Shown here: positions 1-8,837 of the stretch, one piece after another
Layout of the letters: every line of letters begins with the position of its first letter
How positions within the stretch are numbered: the stretch's first letter is position 1
Notes under the pieces: generated by a model
Database searches by the model: none
Seen by the model: the letters and a program-made list of their open reading frames with translations, nothing else
What the model was told of the DNA's origin: nothing
NCBI GenBank assembly: GCA_003049485.1
Contig: PYST01000398.1
Span: 1 to 32,366 of the forward strand
DNA: 32,366 bases
Reading direction: 5' to 3'
DNA from: Ophioceras dolichostomum
Taxonomy: Eukaryota; Ascomycota; Sordariomycetes; Magnaporthales; Ophioceraceae
Translations under genes and position numbers: made by a program

Positions 1-54
1 GGGTGGGTTGGCTGGGAATCCCCCGATCTCCCCTCCAGAAGATGTGGATCTGCC

Positions 55-187
55 TGAAATGCAACAGGGGGTAGGCTGGGTGGTGATCGAGGAGTCAGGG
101 CAGATAGGGGCGGGGGAGGGAGGGGGGATTAGCTTGAAATGCAACAGAGGCTGGGCAGAGCTGGGTGGTGTTTGAGCAGTCAGGACA
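55..187. repeat. Imperfect direct repeat, two copies of about 50 nt
   Basis: The phrase TGAAATGCAACAG starts at 55 and again at 135. Each copy is followed by similar blocks in the same order: GGCTGGG, GCTGGGTGGTG and GAG(G/C)AGTCAGG. The copies span roughly 55-103 and 135-187, 80 nt apart, with small indels. They look like a degenerate tandem duplication; function unknown. Confidence 0.6.
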
Positions 188-244
188 GCTGCTAGATATA
201 TATATGCTCTGCTACATGGCGGGAGGCTCCCTTTTATTATATCC

Positions 245-275
245 ACCTACCTACCTACCTTAGCTACCTACCTTA
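245..275. repeat. Short CTAC-type tandem repeat
   Basis: Tandem CCTA/CTAC units interrupted by a TTAG unit. Similar ACCTACCT / TAGGTAGG words recur in intergenic DNA near 9615-9650, 24256-24282, 26398-26418 and 28363-28378. Confidence 0.6.
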
Positions 276-1135
276 GCGCACCGATGGGGTTCCGTGGTAA
301 GACTGTCGCCTGAGGACTTAATGGAAGACCGTTGCCTACGCTGGACATATTTGATCCCAATGTGCCTCCGTCAGCCTTGCGACATGCCAATGGGATTAAG
401 CACTACCAAGAATTCATTCGAGCCATCAAGCACGGGAAGACTGTTGAGGCTGTTGAGGACTGCACGATCTGCTTTTATTTCGCAAAACTCTCTCACCGCT
501 GATCCGATGCGTCTGACCTGCCAACTTACCGAGGCTTCGTCCTACTCGCTTTGTTCGATCCAGCAGTCCGGTGAGGAGCTTTCAGCGAACTGGACAGAAT
601 ACTGAATATCTGCATCTCCTGCATCTCCCTGCTCTCCCCGCTCACCAACATGACTCTTCAACCTCCGCCATCTTCGCAATGCTCGCGCTTTCTCCCAAAA
701 ATCGGCAGTTACGGTCCTTCCAACAAGGCCAAAATATTCCCAGCGCTAGGAGGTGGCGGTGCCCGCGGTGGGCAGCCAACGAGTGTTACATTGATGATGT
801 CTGTCGCGCCATCCCGCGTTAGCCTTGATGTAACTACTGGCTGTACTGCCACCCCTGACCGTACCGGAAAGCCGAGGGCACGAACAGCTGCTTCGTAGGG
901 GTAAGTCTCACCATTCTAGTAGGTGATGTCCTCGGCTTTGATTGGCAAGGGGAGAGCCAGCAGTCCTCGGCGACGCCGCGTGGACTTCGAACCGCGCTAT
1001 GTGTACCCGTTGTACCACGTCGTTAGCTTTTGAGCAAGATCACCGTGAGGCAGCAGAGCAATTTGTTCAATCCGTACCTCTCGTTCTGCGGCTAGGCAGG
1101 CTTGTCAACCGCGACGATCTCCATCCAGCCTTGCT

Positions 1136-1333
1136 CTAGACCAGGGACTCGGCCCCTCCGTCAGAGGCCTGTCCGCGGAATGGGTTGATGAAGAAGTAAC
1201 AAAGAATGAAGCGTAAAATGGAATAGATGAACAGCGAGAAGTACAGATAAAGCACCACGAAGATGACGTAGCTGTGATACATGAGATCTGGCACGCGGGA
1301 GTGCAAAACGATCGGGGAAGCGTGTTCCTGCAT
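1136..1333 (-). CDS. Candidate small single-pass membrane protein
   Basis: A 65-residue ORF on the minus strand. Residues about 20-50 form an almost unbroken aromatic/aliphatic stretch (SYVIFVVLYLYFSLFIY... ILCYFFI), long enough for one long or two very short membrane segments. A short polar tail, NPFRGQASDGGAESLV, follows. I do not recognise the family. The ATG at 1333 is preceded by about 270 nt of strongly pyrimidine-rich sequence on this strand (1390-1610), which resembles a fungal promoter or 5' leader and supports a real transcription unit. No intron is needed. It could instead be the last exon of a longer gene. Judged by composition only. Confidence 0.4.
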   Translation of the reverse strand: MQEHASPIVLHSRVPDLMYHSYVIFVVLYLYFSLFIYSILRFILCYFFINPFRGQASDGGAESLV

Positions 1334-1936
1334 TTGACAAGATATGGTGCGGACGTAGTATTTCTGGCGATGATGATCTTGTTAGACAGAAGCGGGATTG
1401 CTGATGGCCGGCGGTAGATTGTGGAAGTTGGTGTTGGTAATGGAAGGGAGGAAGAAAAGGAAGAGGAAGAGGAGGGAATACAAAAGCAGAAAGGGTGGAA
1501 AGGACGAGGAGTGAGTCTGCAAGGCTGAGAAACCGGGGAGAGAGGGAAGGTGCGTTGGGGCAGGAGTCACCCGAGGCCGGATGGCCGAAGCGGGCAAGGC
1601 GACGAGGCTAGAGAAGGGTTTCTCGGATCAAACTACTTAACAGCATCAAAAACCGAGTGTGAATATCTTGGAGTTACTTAGCAGGTCATTCGCTCGCGGC
1701 AGAAGGTCGAGGCTCTGGGAGGTCTATCGTGGTTCACACAGTAGTGGACGCACATTCCAAAGCCATTGGCCCAGCCGTGTATCATCCGGATAGGTACATG
1801 TCTATTGGAAAGATCATCAACGTGGTTGTCCGGGACTTGAAACTGTTCAACTCGACATATTGCACTCCCTCTGTTTAAAAAAAATCTTGAAGAACCACTG
1901 ACATCAGCACGATGTATTACGCGACTATGTCTGCAG
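1334..1936. other. Intergenic, pyrimidine-rich on minus strand
   Basis: From about 1390 to 1610 the minus strand is CT-rich, a probable promoter or 5' leader for the small membrane ORF. The rest lies downstream of the secreted-protein gene that ends at 1937. No further gene is seen. Confidence 0.4.
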
Positions 1937-3019
1937 TCAGCCTGTTGTTTGAGCTGTCGATGCTGAAGCCGAGCTCGTGCTCGATGGCTGCATCGTCGCC
2001 GTAGTTGCGACGGTACCACTAGCATTGCTGCTGCCTCCTCCGCCTCCTCCACCACCTCCTCCACCTCCTGGACCAGTCGTGCCCCCCTTAACCACAACCG
2101 CAGACACAACCTGTCCCAACGCGTTCGTAACAATATTGACCAACGCCCCCAGCGGCGAATACTCATACGTCTTCTGCACCAGCCCCCCCTCCAGCGTCTT
2201 CTGCTGCCCCGTAAACGTCATGTTCCTCTGATAGTTCCCCACGATGCTGCTCAGCACATCTCCTGCCTCTCCAACAACCTCCTGCACGATGTTCCCCAAG
2301 TTATCGATAATAAAATTCAGCCTCGTCCCCCCTTGCAACACGGACCCCAACAATCCATCGACGGCGGCCACGACGTGCTCGACGACGTCGGTCACCTCGC
2401 TCAGCACGTTGACGAGCAGCGGGTTCAGGTCGAGCGAGTGCAGCGTCCGGTTGACTATCTCGACGAGGTGGCCCAGCCGGATGACGAGCTCGAGCTCGGC
2501 GACCACATCCGCGATGGTGATGTTGACCTTTTTGATGCCGACCTGCACGCCCGCGTTGATGGTCACCAGGCCCGCGACCTCGGCCGCGAGGTTCACCTCG
2601 GCTTGGAGGTTGTCGACGTCGAGCTCGATGCGGCCTACCGATAGGTTAGGAACATTAAGGTAAACGTCTGGTGGGCCTCGGTTGGCGTTTGGGTCGACAA
2701 CGGGTGGTGGGAGCGAGCTGGAGGAGGAGGAGACGCTTGGGCTGCTGGCGGTTGCGGGCGTCGAAGAGGTGGAAGACAGACTCCCGGAAGATGGCGGAGC
2801 GCTGGATGATGGCTGCGTTGACGCAGCACTACTGGTTGTCGGTTGTGCCTGAGCTGTGCTTGTCGGAGCGGGGGACTGGCTTGCTGATGATGGTGGCTGG
2901 GTCGAAGTTGGTGCGGGAGACTGTTGCTGTGGCGAGGTGGTTGTGGTATCCTGTGCAACGACGAGGGCTCCGAGGAGCACGATGCCCACCAGGAGCCACT
3001 GACGGCGACAAGTCCGCAT
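1937..3019 (-). CDS. Secreted Ser/Thr/Pro-rich protein, paralogue A of a divergent pair
   Basis: A single-exon gene of 360 residues. The N-terminus (MRTCRRQWLL then VGIVLLGALVVA) is a clear signal peptide. About 90 residues of Ser/Thr/Pro/Gln-rich sequence follow, likely O-glycosylated. Then comes a hydrophobic-periodic core of about 115 residues with phrases such as IELDVDNLQAEVNL, INAGVQVGIKKVNIT and LHSLDLNPLL. A second conserved block has NMTFTGQQKTLEGG. A run of about 13 glycines precedes a Ser/Thr-rich tail. N-glycosylation sequons include NIT, NRT, NMT and NAS. The core and the MTFTG block match the protein encoded at 4371-5414 on the opposite strand, so the two are paralogues. No catalytic motif or convincing GPI-anchor signal is seen. 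I do not know the function; a cell-wall or extracellular role is inferred from secretion and composition. Confidence 0.85.
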   Translation of the reverse strand: MRTCRRQWLLVGIVLLGALVVAQDTTTTSPQQQSPAPTSTQPPSSASQSPAPTSTAQAQPTTSSAASTQPSSSAPPSSGSLSSTSSTPATASSPSVSSSSSSLPPPVVDPNANRGPPDVYLNVPNLSVGRIELDVDNLQAEVNLAAEVAGLVTINAGVQVGIKKVNITIADVVAELELVIRLGHLVEIVNRTLHSLDLNPLLVNVLSEVTDVVEHVVAAVDGLLGSVLQGGTRLNFIIDNLGNIVQEVVGEAGDVLSSIVGNYQRNMTFTGQQKTLEGGLVQKTYEYSPLGALVNIVTNALGQVVSAVVVKGGTTGPGGGGGGGGGGGGSSNASGTVATTATMQPSSTSSASASTAQTTG

Positions 3020-4370
3020 GATTCTGGAGAGTCCTGATTCTAACCAGTCGGTTGGTTGGTCAGTGCCTTCTCGCGTTTGGAGTTCGGACTAGGAGTCAAT
3101 GTGTGTGCTAATAGTCCTCCGCCCTTGCGCCTGGAGAGACTCCAGAGCGGACGAAGGGGCTGTAGGCAAGTGGTACGGTCTAGCTCGGAGTATCTTGCTG
3201 GGACTTGGGATGTATATGGGAAGGTTTGAGAGCAAGGGGCCAAGTCGGAGACGATCTCCGGAGATCAAGAGCGGCTTACCAAGACAGCGTCTGGCGCGTC
3301 TGAACGACTGTGTGGACTGCTAGCCCGATCATTTCCGGTTCCTGGCGTCTGTGATCCGGCGGGACATCCTTCTTCTCTACCGATGCCAACTTCTGAAGAC
3401 TGAGATGTTGGTTTGTCCTCTGAACCGATCTTGGCACATCCGTTGTGCTCTTCCATGGCGATCGTTTGCTAAATGAGTGGTAGACCGGTGAAATTGCCAA
3501 GGCAGAAGGGATGCAAGGCCTTAGTTCGGTGCCCGCATAAAGCTAGATACCGATAGATCGTAGATTGAAGAATAATGCACTGGAGGTGTGTGTGGAAGTA
3601 ATAGAGGCAGTAAGGTAGTAAAGTGACGATCTTCACTGGATTCGGGGGTTCATGATCAGGCTGTGGTTGAACAAAGATAAATAACGCCGGGCCCTGTACC
3701 TTGCGCAGATTCAGGGGCAATGCAGCCGCTGCGGGGTACCGGCAATGCTGAAACATCCAGCTGTAGATGCTCTGTCCAGGGTCTCTTTAGTGCTTTTGTG
3801 ACAGTCTTTGTGACCCACAGCGGGGGAGCTTTTGCTCCGGACCATTAAAGCTTGTCTCGACGTTTGGAGCGGATCGAATCATCAGTCATCAATCATGGCT
3901 CGCAATCTGCTGCCAACTTTTGAACTGGGAACCAGTACCAGATTCCAGCTTTCCGGGCCTTATACTGGCTATTATGACCATGGGTGATCTATTTATTCCG
4001 CAATGCACTCTTCTGTTTCGAACAGAGTTAATCACATTTTCACATATCCTCGTCGGCTTTGCGGTCATGGAGTGTTGTGCATCGATTTGCTCGAGTCCAT
4101 CCATCCCTTGAGGTCAGGATGACGAGGGAACGACGGCAAGCTGGTTCTCCCTATCCACGCGTATTCCTCGATGGACTGGCCGTACTTGACCACTACTACC
4201 CCACGCCTGCTATGAGGATAGTCTAGCTGGTAGGTGGTTGGCCTGCCTGACACGTCCCCTGCCAGGACCTTCATAGGACCAGTACTCGCGCTAACGCATG
4301 CCACTCCTCCTCAACTCACATCCAGGCGCTGCGCATCCCTTCTCTTGCTCCTAAAGTACCACAAATAGAC
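3020..4370. promoter_or_regulatory. Shared divergent intergenic region between the secreted paralogues
   Basis: These 1351 nt separate the start codons of two paralogous, divergently transcribed genes. ORFs inside are short and compositionally poor. The region must carry both promoters. A CT-rich run on the plus strand at about 4300-4370 precedes the plus-strand ATG. No specific operator is recognised. Confidence 0.5.
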
Positions 4371-5414
4371 ATGAGATTCTTCGACACCGGGCTTCAGGCC
4401 CTAACCCTAGCCCTATCCCTCTCCATCCTCACCATCTCCGGGCTCAGCCTCGCCAAGCAGCAACAGCAAACAGACGACGGCTACATCGGCTACAGCCTCC
4501 AACAACACGGCGACCCCGAGTCGTCCCGCTACGAGACAGCCAACACCGACACAGCCGCCGGCGTCGTCCTCCCCATCGAACCAGACGTGCGTCTGAACGC
4601 GTCGGTGTCCGTGCAGGAGATCTCGGTCGAGGTGGACAACATCACGGCGAAAGTGAACCTCGACGCGCAGGTCCTGAAGCTGCTCAGGTTCTCGGCGGGC
4701 GTCGACGCGTCGATCGACCGCGTCAAGCTGTCGATCGTGAACATCTCGGCCAAGGTCGAGCTCGAGGCCCGACTGGGCAACATCGTGCAGATGGTCAACG
4801 ACGTGCTCAACTCGATCGACCTGAACCCGATCGTCGCCACGCTGGGGAGCAGCGTCAACCGCATCGTCGACAAGACGGCTGAGACGCTTGGTCGGCCGAT
4901 CGACGAGAACGGGAATCCGAGCCAGGGCGGTAGTTGCGGTGGCGGCAGTGGGGGAGGCGCAGGGGAAGGGGGACGGGGAGGAGGTAGTGGTTGTGGTCGC
5001 GGTGGTCGTGGCGGCGGCGGTGGCGGCGGCGGGAACCAGAAGCGCGATCTCGAGTATAACGTCCTGCATAACATCCTGTACAGCGTCAACGATTATGCGG
5101 GCCACACGCACCGCAACCGGGTTCTAGCGCAGAACGGGAGCATGTACGATGTGTACCTGGACAACGATGGCGGCGAGACGGGGCGAGTAGCCGTGGGGCT
5201 GTATAGTCGAGACATGGCCTTCACGGGCCACAACCGCACTCTGAGCATCGACGGCGTCGCCATTGAGTATGAGATGCAGTACCTGTACCAGCCGTATGTC
5301 GGGCTCGACGTCGTAGCGCTGATTTTCATGGACGCGAGCAGCGGCCGTGTCACGAGGACGAAGGTGATGGCTGAAGCGGAGGGCGGCGGGGGAAGCACTG
5401 TTAGCAATGACTGA
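4371..5414 (+). CDS. Secreted Gly-rich protein, paralogue B of a divergent pair
   Basis: A single-exon gene of 347 residues. The signal peptide spans about residues 1-28 (hydrophobic ALTLALSLSILTISGLSLA). The core at about 75-175 shows the same pattern as paralogue A: VDNITAKVNLDAQV, FSAGVDASIDRVKLSI, VELEARLGNIVQMV and LNSIDLNPIV. A Gly-rich stretch with some Arg and Ser (about residues 187-222) follows, then a dibasic KR (QKRDLEY), a possible Kex2-type cleavage site. The C-terminal domain carries RDMAFTGHNRTLS, which aligns with NMTFTGQQKTLEG of paralogue A. There are several N-glycosylation sequons (NAS, NIT, NIS, NGS, NRT). Unlike A it lacks the Ser/Thr/Pro-rich N-terminal region, and its Gly tract lies mid-protein rather than near the C-terminus. 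Function unknown; extracellular location inferred. Confidence 0.85.
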   Translation: MRFFDTGLQALTLALSLSILTISGLSLAKQQQQTDDGYIGYSLQQHGDPESSRYETANTDTAAGVVLPIEPDVRLNASVSVQEISVEVDNITAKVNLDAQVLKLLRFSAGVDASIDRVKLSIVNISAKVELEARLGNIVQMVNDVLNSIDLNPIVATLGSSVNRIVDKTAETLGRPIDENGNPSQGGSCGGGSGGGAGEGGRGGGSGCGRGGRGGGGGGGGNQKRDLEYNVLHNILYSVNDYAGHTHRNRVLAQNGSMYDVYLDNDGGETGRVAVGLYSRDMAFTGHNRTLSIDGVAIEYEMQYLYQPYVGLDVVALIFMDASSGRVTRTKVMAEAEGGGGSTVSND

Positions 5415-6004
5415 GCGGACTCTCTGCCACTTGGGCCACAGAGGGGCTTTTATATGGTGCTTGGGAATGGCATCAAGATCTTGCGAACCATCTGCTCGTG
5501 GAAACTTGCCTGTCTGTCTGCTGTAAGTACTCGCGAATCGATAACCTGAAGTTGGTTTTTCCGTATGGCAGGCAGGACACTGTCGCCTCTTTGCCGTGAA
5601 ACATGGTTGTGCGAGAAGCGACCTGTTCGGTCGGGCTGCTCCAACTGAGGATTCAGTTGAAGTGCGTGCAACGGAGACGACGGTGGATCTGGTCTAGATT
5701 AATGCTTCTTGCCGGCACCGCTCCCATGTCGACTAGAGCTCAGGCCACGTACTAGGCCTGCCTCGTGGAAGGAACGAACCCCGCCCACATTTAGACACCA
5801 CTCTGCTACTACGAGGGTTAGATTTACGTATTCGCTTATATATCCCTTCAAGTATGTACACGCTTCATCACCCGCCCCTCCTTTCTCCGTCCTTCTCACC
5901 CCGGCCCCTTGCCTTCTCGTATCGCACATCTTTCGTTTCAGTCTTGCAGCCTTCCATAGCTAGTATACAACACATCCCAATCGTAGAGGAGGCAGCGATC
6001 CCCC
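5415..6004. other. Intergenic between secreted paralogue B and the transposon
   Basis: No ORF of convincing composition is present. The transposon's left inverted repeat begins at 6005. Confidence 0.4.
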
Positions 6005-6049
6005 AAGCCGCAGGCCCCCACAACCAGCCAACCCCCACAACCGGCCACC
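6005..6049. repeat. Left terminal inverted repeat of the Fot1-like element
   Basis: Begins AAGCCGCAGGCCCCC and contains two tandem copies of a CCCCCACAACC(A/G)GCCA unit. It pairs with 7804-7848. Confidence 0.85.
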
Positions 6050-6083
6050 AACATAGAAAAAATAAGGCTATCATCAATCGCCT

Positions 6084-7695
6084 CTAGCCCAACGCCACGA
6101 TTTCCTCTGCAATTGATTCCTCGTCTGTATCATCTCCGTCGCTTTCTGAAGCTATCCCCACCCTACCAACCTTCGCCTGCGCTTTGTGCACCTCCACGAC
6201 GGTCGCGAAGGCCACATTGGGGTTGGGCTGCACCCTCTTCCGTCGTTGCGGTTCCAGACTGTCAATTTGAGCCTGGAGAACGTGATTTTTGTGCTCTAGC
6301 CTTGCGAGATCGAAGTCATTGTTGCTTATTGCTTTTTCTAGCTCGGAAAACAACAAACGGGTGGTGGAGTTGTTGCCGAAGTGGCTGCCGATTTCCCGGA
6401 CCTGTGCGGCCACCTCCGTGGCTTTGTTGGGAGTAGTCCAGACGACCGCTGAGGTCTTCTCAATGAAAGAGATTTTAGCCAGAGGGTTACGCTCACAATT
6501 GAGGTTATTCCCAAGCCTCGTAATACGTCGCGCGTCCTCGTTCTCTAAGAGCAGACGACTCATCAGAGGCTTAGCGATATTGACCGGCCACAACCCCGTC
6601 GCTTTGAACCCAGCCGTGATATTGGCCTTCGTGAGGGCGGTCCCCCTGGCTTCCCGGTAGGCCTAAAGGAATAGTCGCTTCCCACAACGGTTGAAGAGCT
6701 GAAGTGACCGTGTTGATCGACGACGGAGCGGTAGGACCTCTTGAGGGCGCTGAAGACCCCGAGATCATGAGGCTATAGCACGTGCGAAGCGTAAGAAGGT
6801 AGATACATGCAGTGCACCCTGTTTTAGCACAGAAGGTCATAAAACTCTCTGATACATGGCTGGCGTGGCCGTCAAGTATCAACAACCGCATCTCCCGGGG
6901 GTTACGTGGTACCGTGGTGGGTAGGAACACCTCTTTGAGCCAGTGCTCTCCCGCATAGTTGCTAGTCCACCCAGTAGGCGTTGTGGTGAACCTTCAGCCC
7001 TTCGTAGTGGTCAACTCCGTAGGAAACCACTGTTGTTGAACCGTACTGCCCTTGAAAATGACGAGGGGGTCGAGGTGACGCCCCGTGGCGTTGATGCACT
7101 CGATAAAGGAGGTCCAAACACGATTCCCTGGCTCTTTGCGTTGCAAAAGACGTACGTGGGAGGCTCCCAGTACAATCCCGATGACTCCGATGCCCTCCAT
7201 AACCCTGGCCTCGTCAACGTTCCAACGGTGTTCCGGTTTGATGACCTTGATCTCAGGGAGGTGAAGGCAAGGCCACCACTCTTTGATCCCTGCGGTAGTA
7301 GCACCGTTGATACGGTGGAAATCGATTTGTCTGGCCTTCTAAGCCTTCAGAAGAGGGTGCCGCTTCAGGAATCGGCTTACCCAACGCCTCCCTAGCTTGA
7401 CAGGGTCCCCCTTGCGTAGGAGGATGTCCTCGAGTAACAAGTGGAGTTCGCGGTGCGAGGGGGAGCGGCCAATGGACGCTTGGGTAAGGACCCAGCCCTC
7501 CAGACGATCCTCCTAGGTCGGATCTAAGCGCTGGATCCCAGCCTTTGCTTGACGCATCGTGATTGCGCCGTCGAGACGGCCCTGCAGCGTTGTCCTAAGG
7601 ATGTCCCAGTCGAGAGCGGCCTTGCGCACGGAACGGCCGCGCTCGACCGCATTAATCACCCAGGCGATATCGTCTTCGGTATATGGCTTAATCAT
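6084..7695 (-). pseudogene. Fot1/pogo transposase, inactivated by stops and frameshifts
   Basis: Originally about 535 residues. The order of parts is typical: an N-terminal helix-turn-helix (MIKPYTEDDIAWVINAVERG... VRKAALDW), a CENP-B/Tc5-type second DNA-binding region (SPSHRELHLLLEDILLRKGD, RRWVSRFLKRHP), then a DDE_1 catalytic domain. The first Asp is in WNVDEARVMEGIGVIG, the second in LLILDGHASH, and the third in a degraded VLQPLD motif read as HVL-stop-PHDLGVF. The C-terminal part (TAGFKATGLWPVNI, then a coiled-coil-like region to EEIVALG) is also intact. In-frame stops lie at 7515-7513, 7341-7339, 6996-6994, 6775-6773 and 6665-6663. At least one reading-frame change lies between about 6930 and 6593. 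Four of the stops are TAG where CAG (Gln) is expected and one is TGA where TGG (Trp) is expected, as RIP or deamination would give. The enzyme cannot be made. Confidence 0.9.
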
Positions 7696-7803
7696 TGATT
7701 GGTTGATGCATTGCGATTTTTTTCCAATTTTTCCTATTTTTTTGGCGGTGAAATCTCATATCTCGTGGATAGGGTTGTACGTGCGGCTATCCATCCGTAT
7801 GCA

Positions 7804-7848
7804 GGTGGCCGGTTGTTGGGGGTGGCCGGTTGTGGGGGCCTGCAGCTT
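7804..7848. repeat. Right terminal inverted repeat of the Fot1-like element
   Basis: The reverse complement begins AAGCTGCAGGCCCCC. It has the same nested duplication as the left end, with four mismatches (offsets 5, 22, 27 and 32). Confidence 0.85.
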
Positions 7849-7894
7849 ATAGCATCGCGCCCATGAGTGGGTCGGTCGTCGACGGTCGAGCGGG

Positions 7895-8191
7895 CTAGAT
7901 GGCGAGGTTGAGAGTATGTATCAATAGGGCCTCGGAATCATTTCCTTTAGGTCTCCTTATCTTGCCGGCCAGCGCCGCGCCAGTCACCGCTCGACGGCTT
8001 CGAGGCCGTGCTGTGCGATTTGGGGTTGGGTCGGCGCCGCTGGGACGCCGAGACTCCGTTAACAGCCTCTCGTCCTCGGGATCGTATTCGTCGGCCGCGC
8101 TGTAGCTTCTCGGGCGCCGGCCGGTTGGGCTGAATTCGTCGCCATCGTCGTACCTGCGGCTGCTCTCCTTGCTGCTCTTAGTGCGGCTCAT
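7895..8191 (-). CDS. Hypothetical charged low-complexity ORF next to the transposon
   Basis: A 98-residue ORF rich in Arg, Ser, Asp and Glu (SSRRYDDGDEFSPTGRRPRS, YDPEDERLLTESRR), suggesting a disordered protein or exon. The stop is 47 nt outside the transposon's right inverted repeat, so the insertion may have disturbed its 3' end. I do not recognise it. It lies downstream of, and on the same strand as, the frameshifted remnant at 8249-8837 and could belong to the same old gene. Confidence 0.3.
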   Translation of the reverse strand: MSRTKSSKESSRRYDDGDEFSPTGRRPRSYSAADEYDPEDERLLTESRRPSGADPTPNRTARPRSRRAVTGAALAGKIRRPKGNDSEALLIHTLNLAI

Positions 8192-8248
8192 CTTGGCGCC
8201 GACGCCGAGGCGGACGGATCAATCTCCTCCTAGTCAACCCCATCGCGC

Positions 8249-8837
8249 TCACAATACGGGCTGCTCTGACGATGATCCATCAACGGGTCCGTGAAACCCG
8301 ACAAGCTCCGGGTCCATAGTACCCTCGAGGTAGCGCATCCCGGCGGCTGTGCAGCTGCGACAGCTTGGCCATGACCTTGCGGCCAAACCGCAGGTCGAAC
8401 CGGATGTTCTCGTCGAGGCGCATGACGGGTTCTTGCTGATGATGCGGGCTCGGTCCGCGTATTTGCCCTCCTCCTCGGCGAAGGGCCACACGCCGAAATA
8501 GTCGCCTTCGACCTTGTCGCCGATGCCGAAGTCGAGCCGGCCCATCCGGGACCTTGGCGTTGTAAATCTCTAGCACCTCAGCCCTCGAAGGTCCAGGTGT
8601 GCCGCTCGAACTGCGCGGTGCTGTTGCCCACGTTCTTGACCATGGCGCCGCCCAGCCGTTGCTTGTAGTCCTCGAATCGCGTGCCGTTGTCCCACTGTGA
8701 AAGCGCCTCGGCGTGTCAGCCTTTGTGTCAGCCATGCCGAAGCAGAAGTCTGAGATGGGGCCATCAAGCCGTTATGAGAGTAGCAAATAATTCGAAGAGA
8801 GCAAACCCCCCGACCATAGGTTCGAGCCGCCCGACAT
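8249..8837 (-). pseudogene. Frameshifted remnant of an unrecognised gene
   Basis: Good coding sequence appears in successive pieces that change frame. A possible start MSGGSN lies at 8837. An intron acceptor (TTTCACAG) precedes WDNGTRFEDYKQRLGG, AMVKNVGNSTAQFER and HTWTFEG. Then, in other frames, come EVLEIYNAKV, GRLDFGIGDKVEGDYFGVWP, FAEEEGKYADRARIISKN, MRLDENIRFDLRFGRKV and MRYLEGTMDPELVGFHG. Read together these give one smooth protein of about 165 residues, but about four single-base-scale shifts separate the parts. I do not know the family. Either the gene is dead or this stretch has sequencing indels; several shifts in 450 nt favour decay. Confidence 0.55.

Larger units (their letters stand above)
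1..1135. other. Repeat-rich region without a convincing gene
   Basis: The first 300 nt are G-rich with short repeats. A stretch open from 320 to 502 on the plus strand reads like plausible protein, with phrases such as IFDPNVPPSALRHANG and YQEFIRAIKHGKTVEAVEDC. It has no good start and ends at TGA 500-502. It may be an exon or a gene fragment; I do not recognise it. ORFs between 570 and 1139 have poor composition and look like chance. Confidence 0.4.
6005..7848 (-). mobile_element. Decayed Fot1/pogo-type (Tc1/mariner superfamily) DNA transposon
   Basis: Terminal inverted repeats lie at 6005-6049 and 7804-7848. They match at 41 of 45 positions by eye. Each repeat contains an internal near-duplication of a 17-18 nt unit (CCCCCACAACCRGCCAM). 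Between them sits one transposase gene on the minus strand. The total of 1844 nt fits Fot1-like elements. A flanking TA target duplication is not evident: TA is present next to the right end but not at the left. The boundary may be eroded, or the repeats may extend slightly further. Confidence 0.85.

Noticed and set aside
1678..2166. 162-codon minus ORF overlapping the 3' end of secreted paralogue A.
   Set aside because: It is a shifted-frame reading of the poly-Gly/Ser region plus downstream DNA, with Arg-rich composition and no splice support.
4413..5111. Long antisense ORFs (232 and 186 codons) opposite secreted paralogue B.
   Set aside because: They are Pro/Arg/Asp-rich mirror frames of a GC-rich coding sequence; the plus-strand ORF has the signal peptide and a paralogue.
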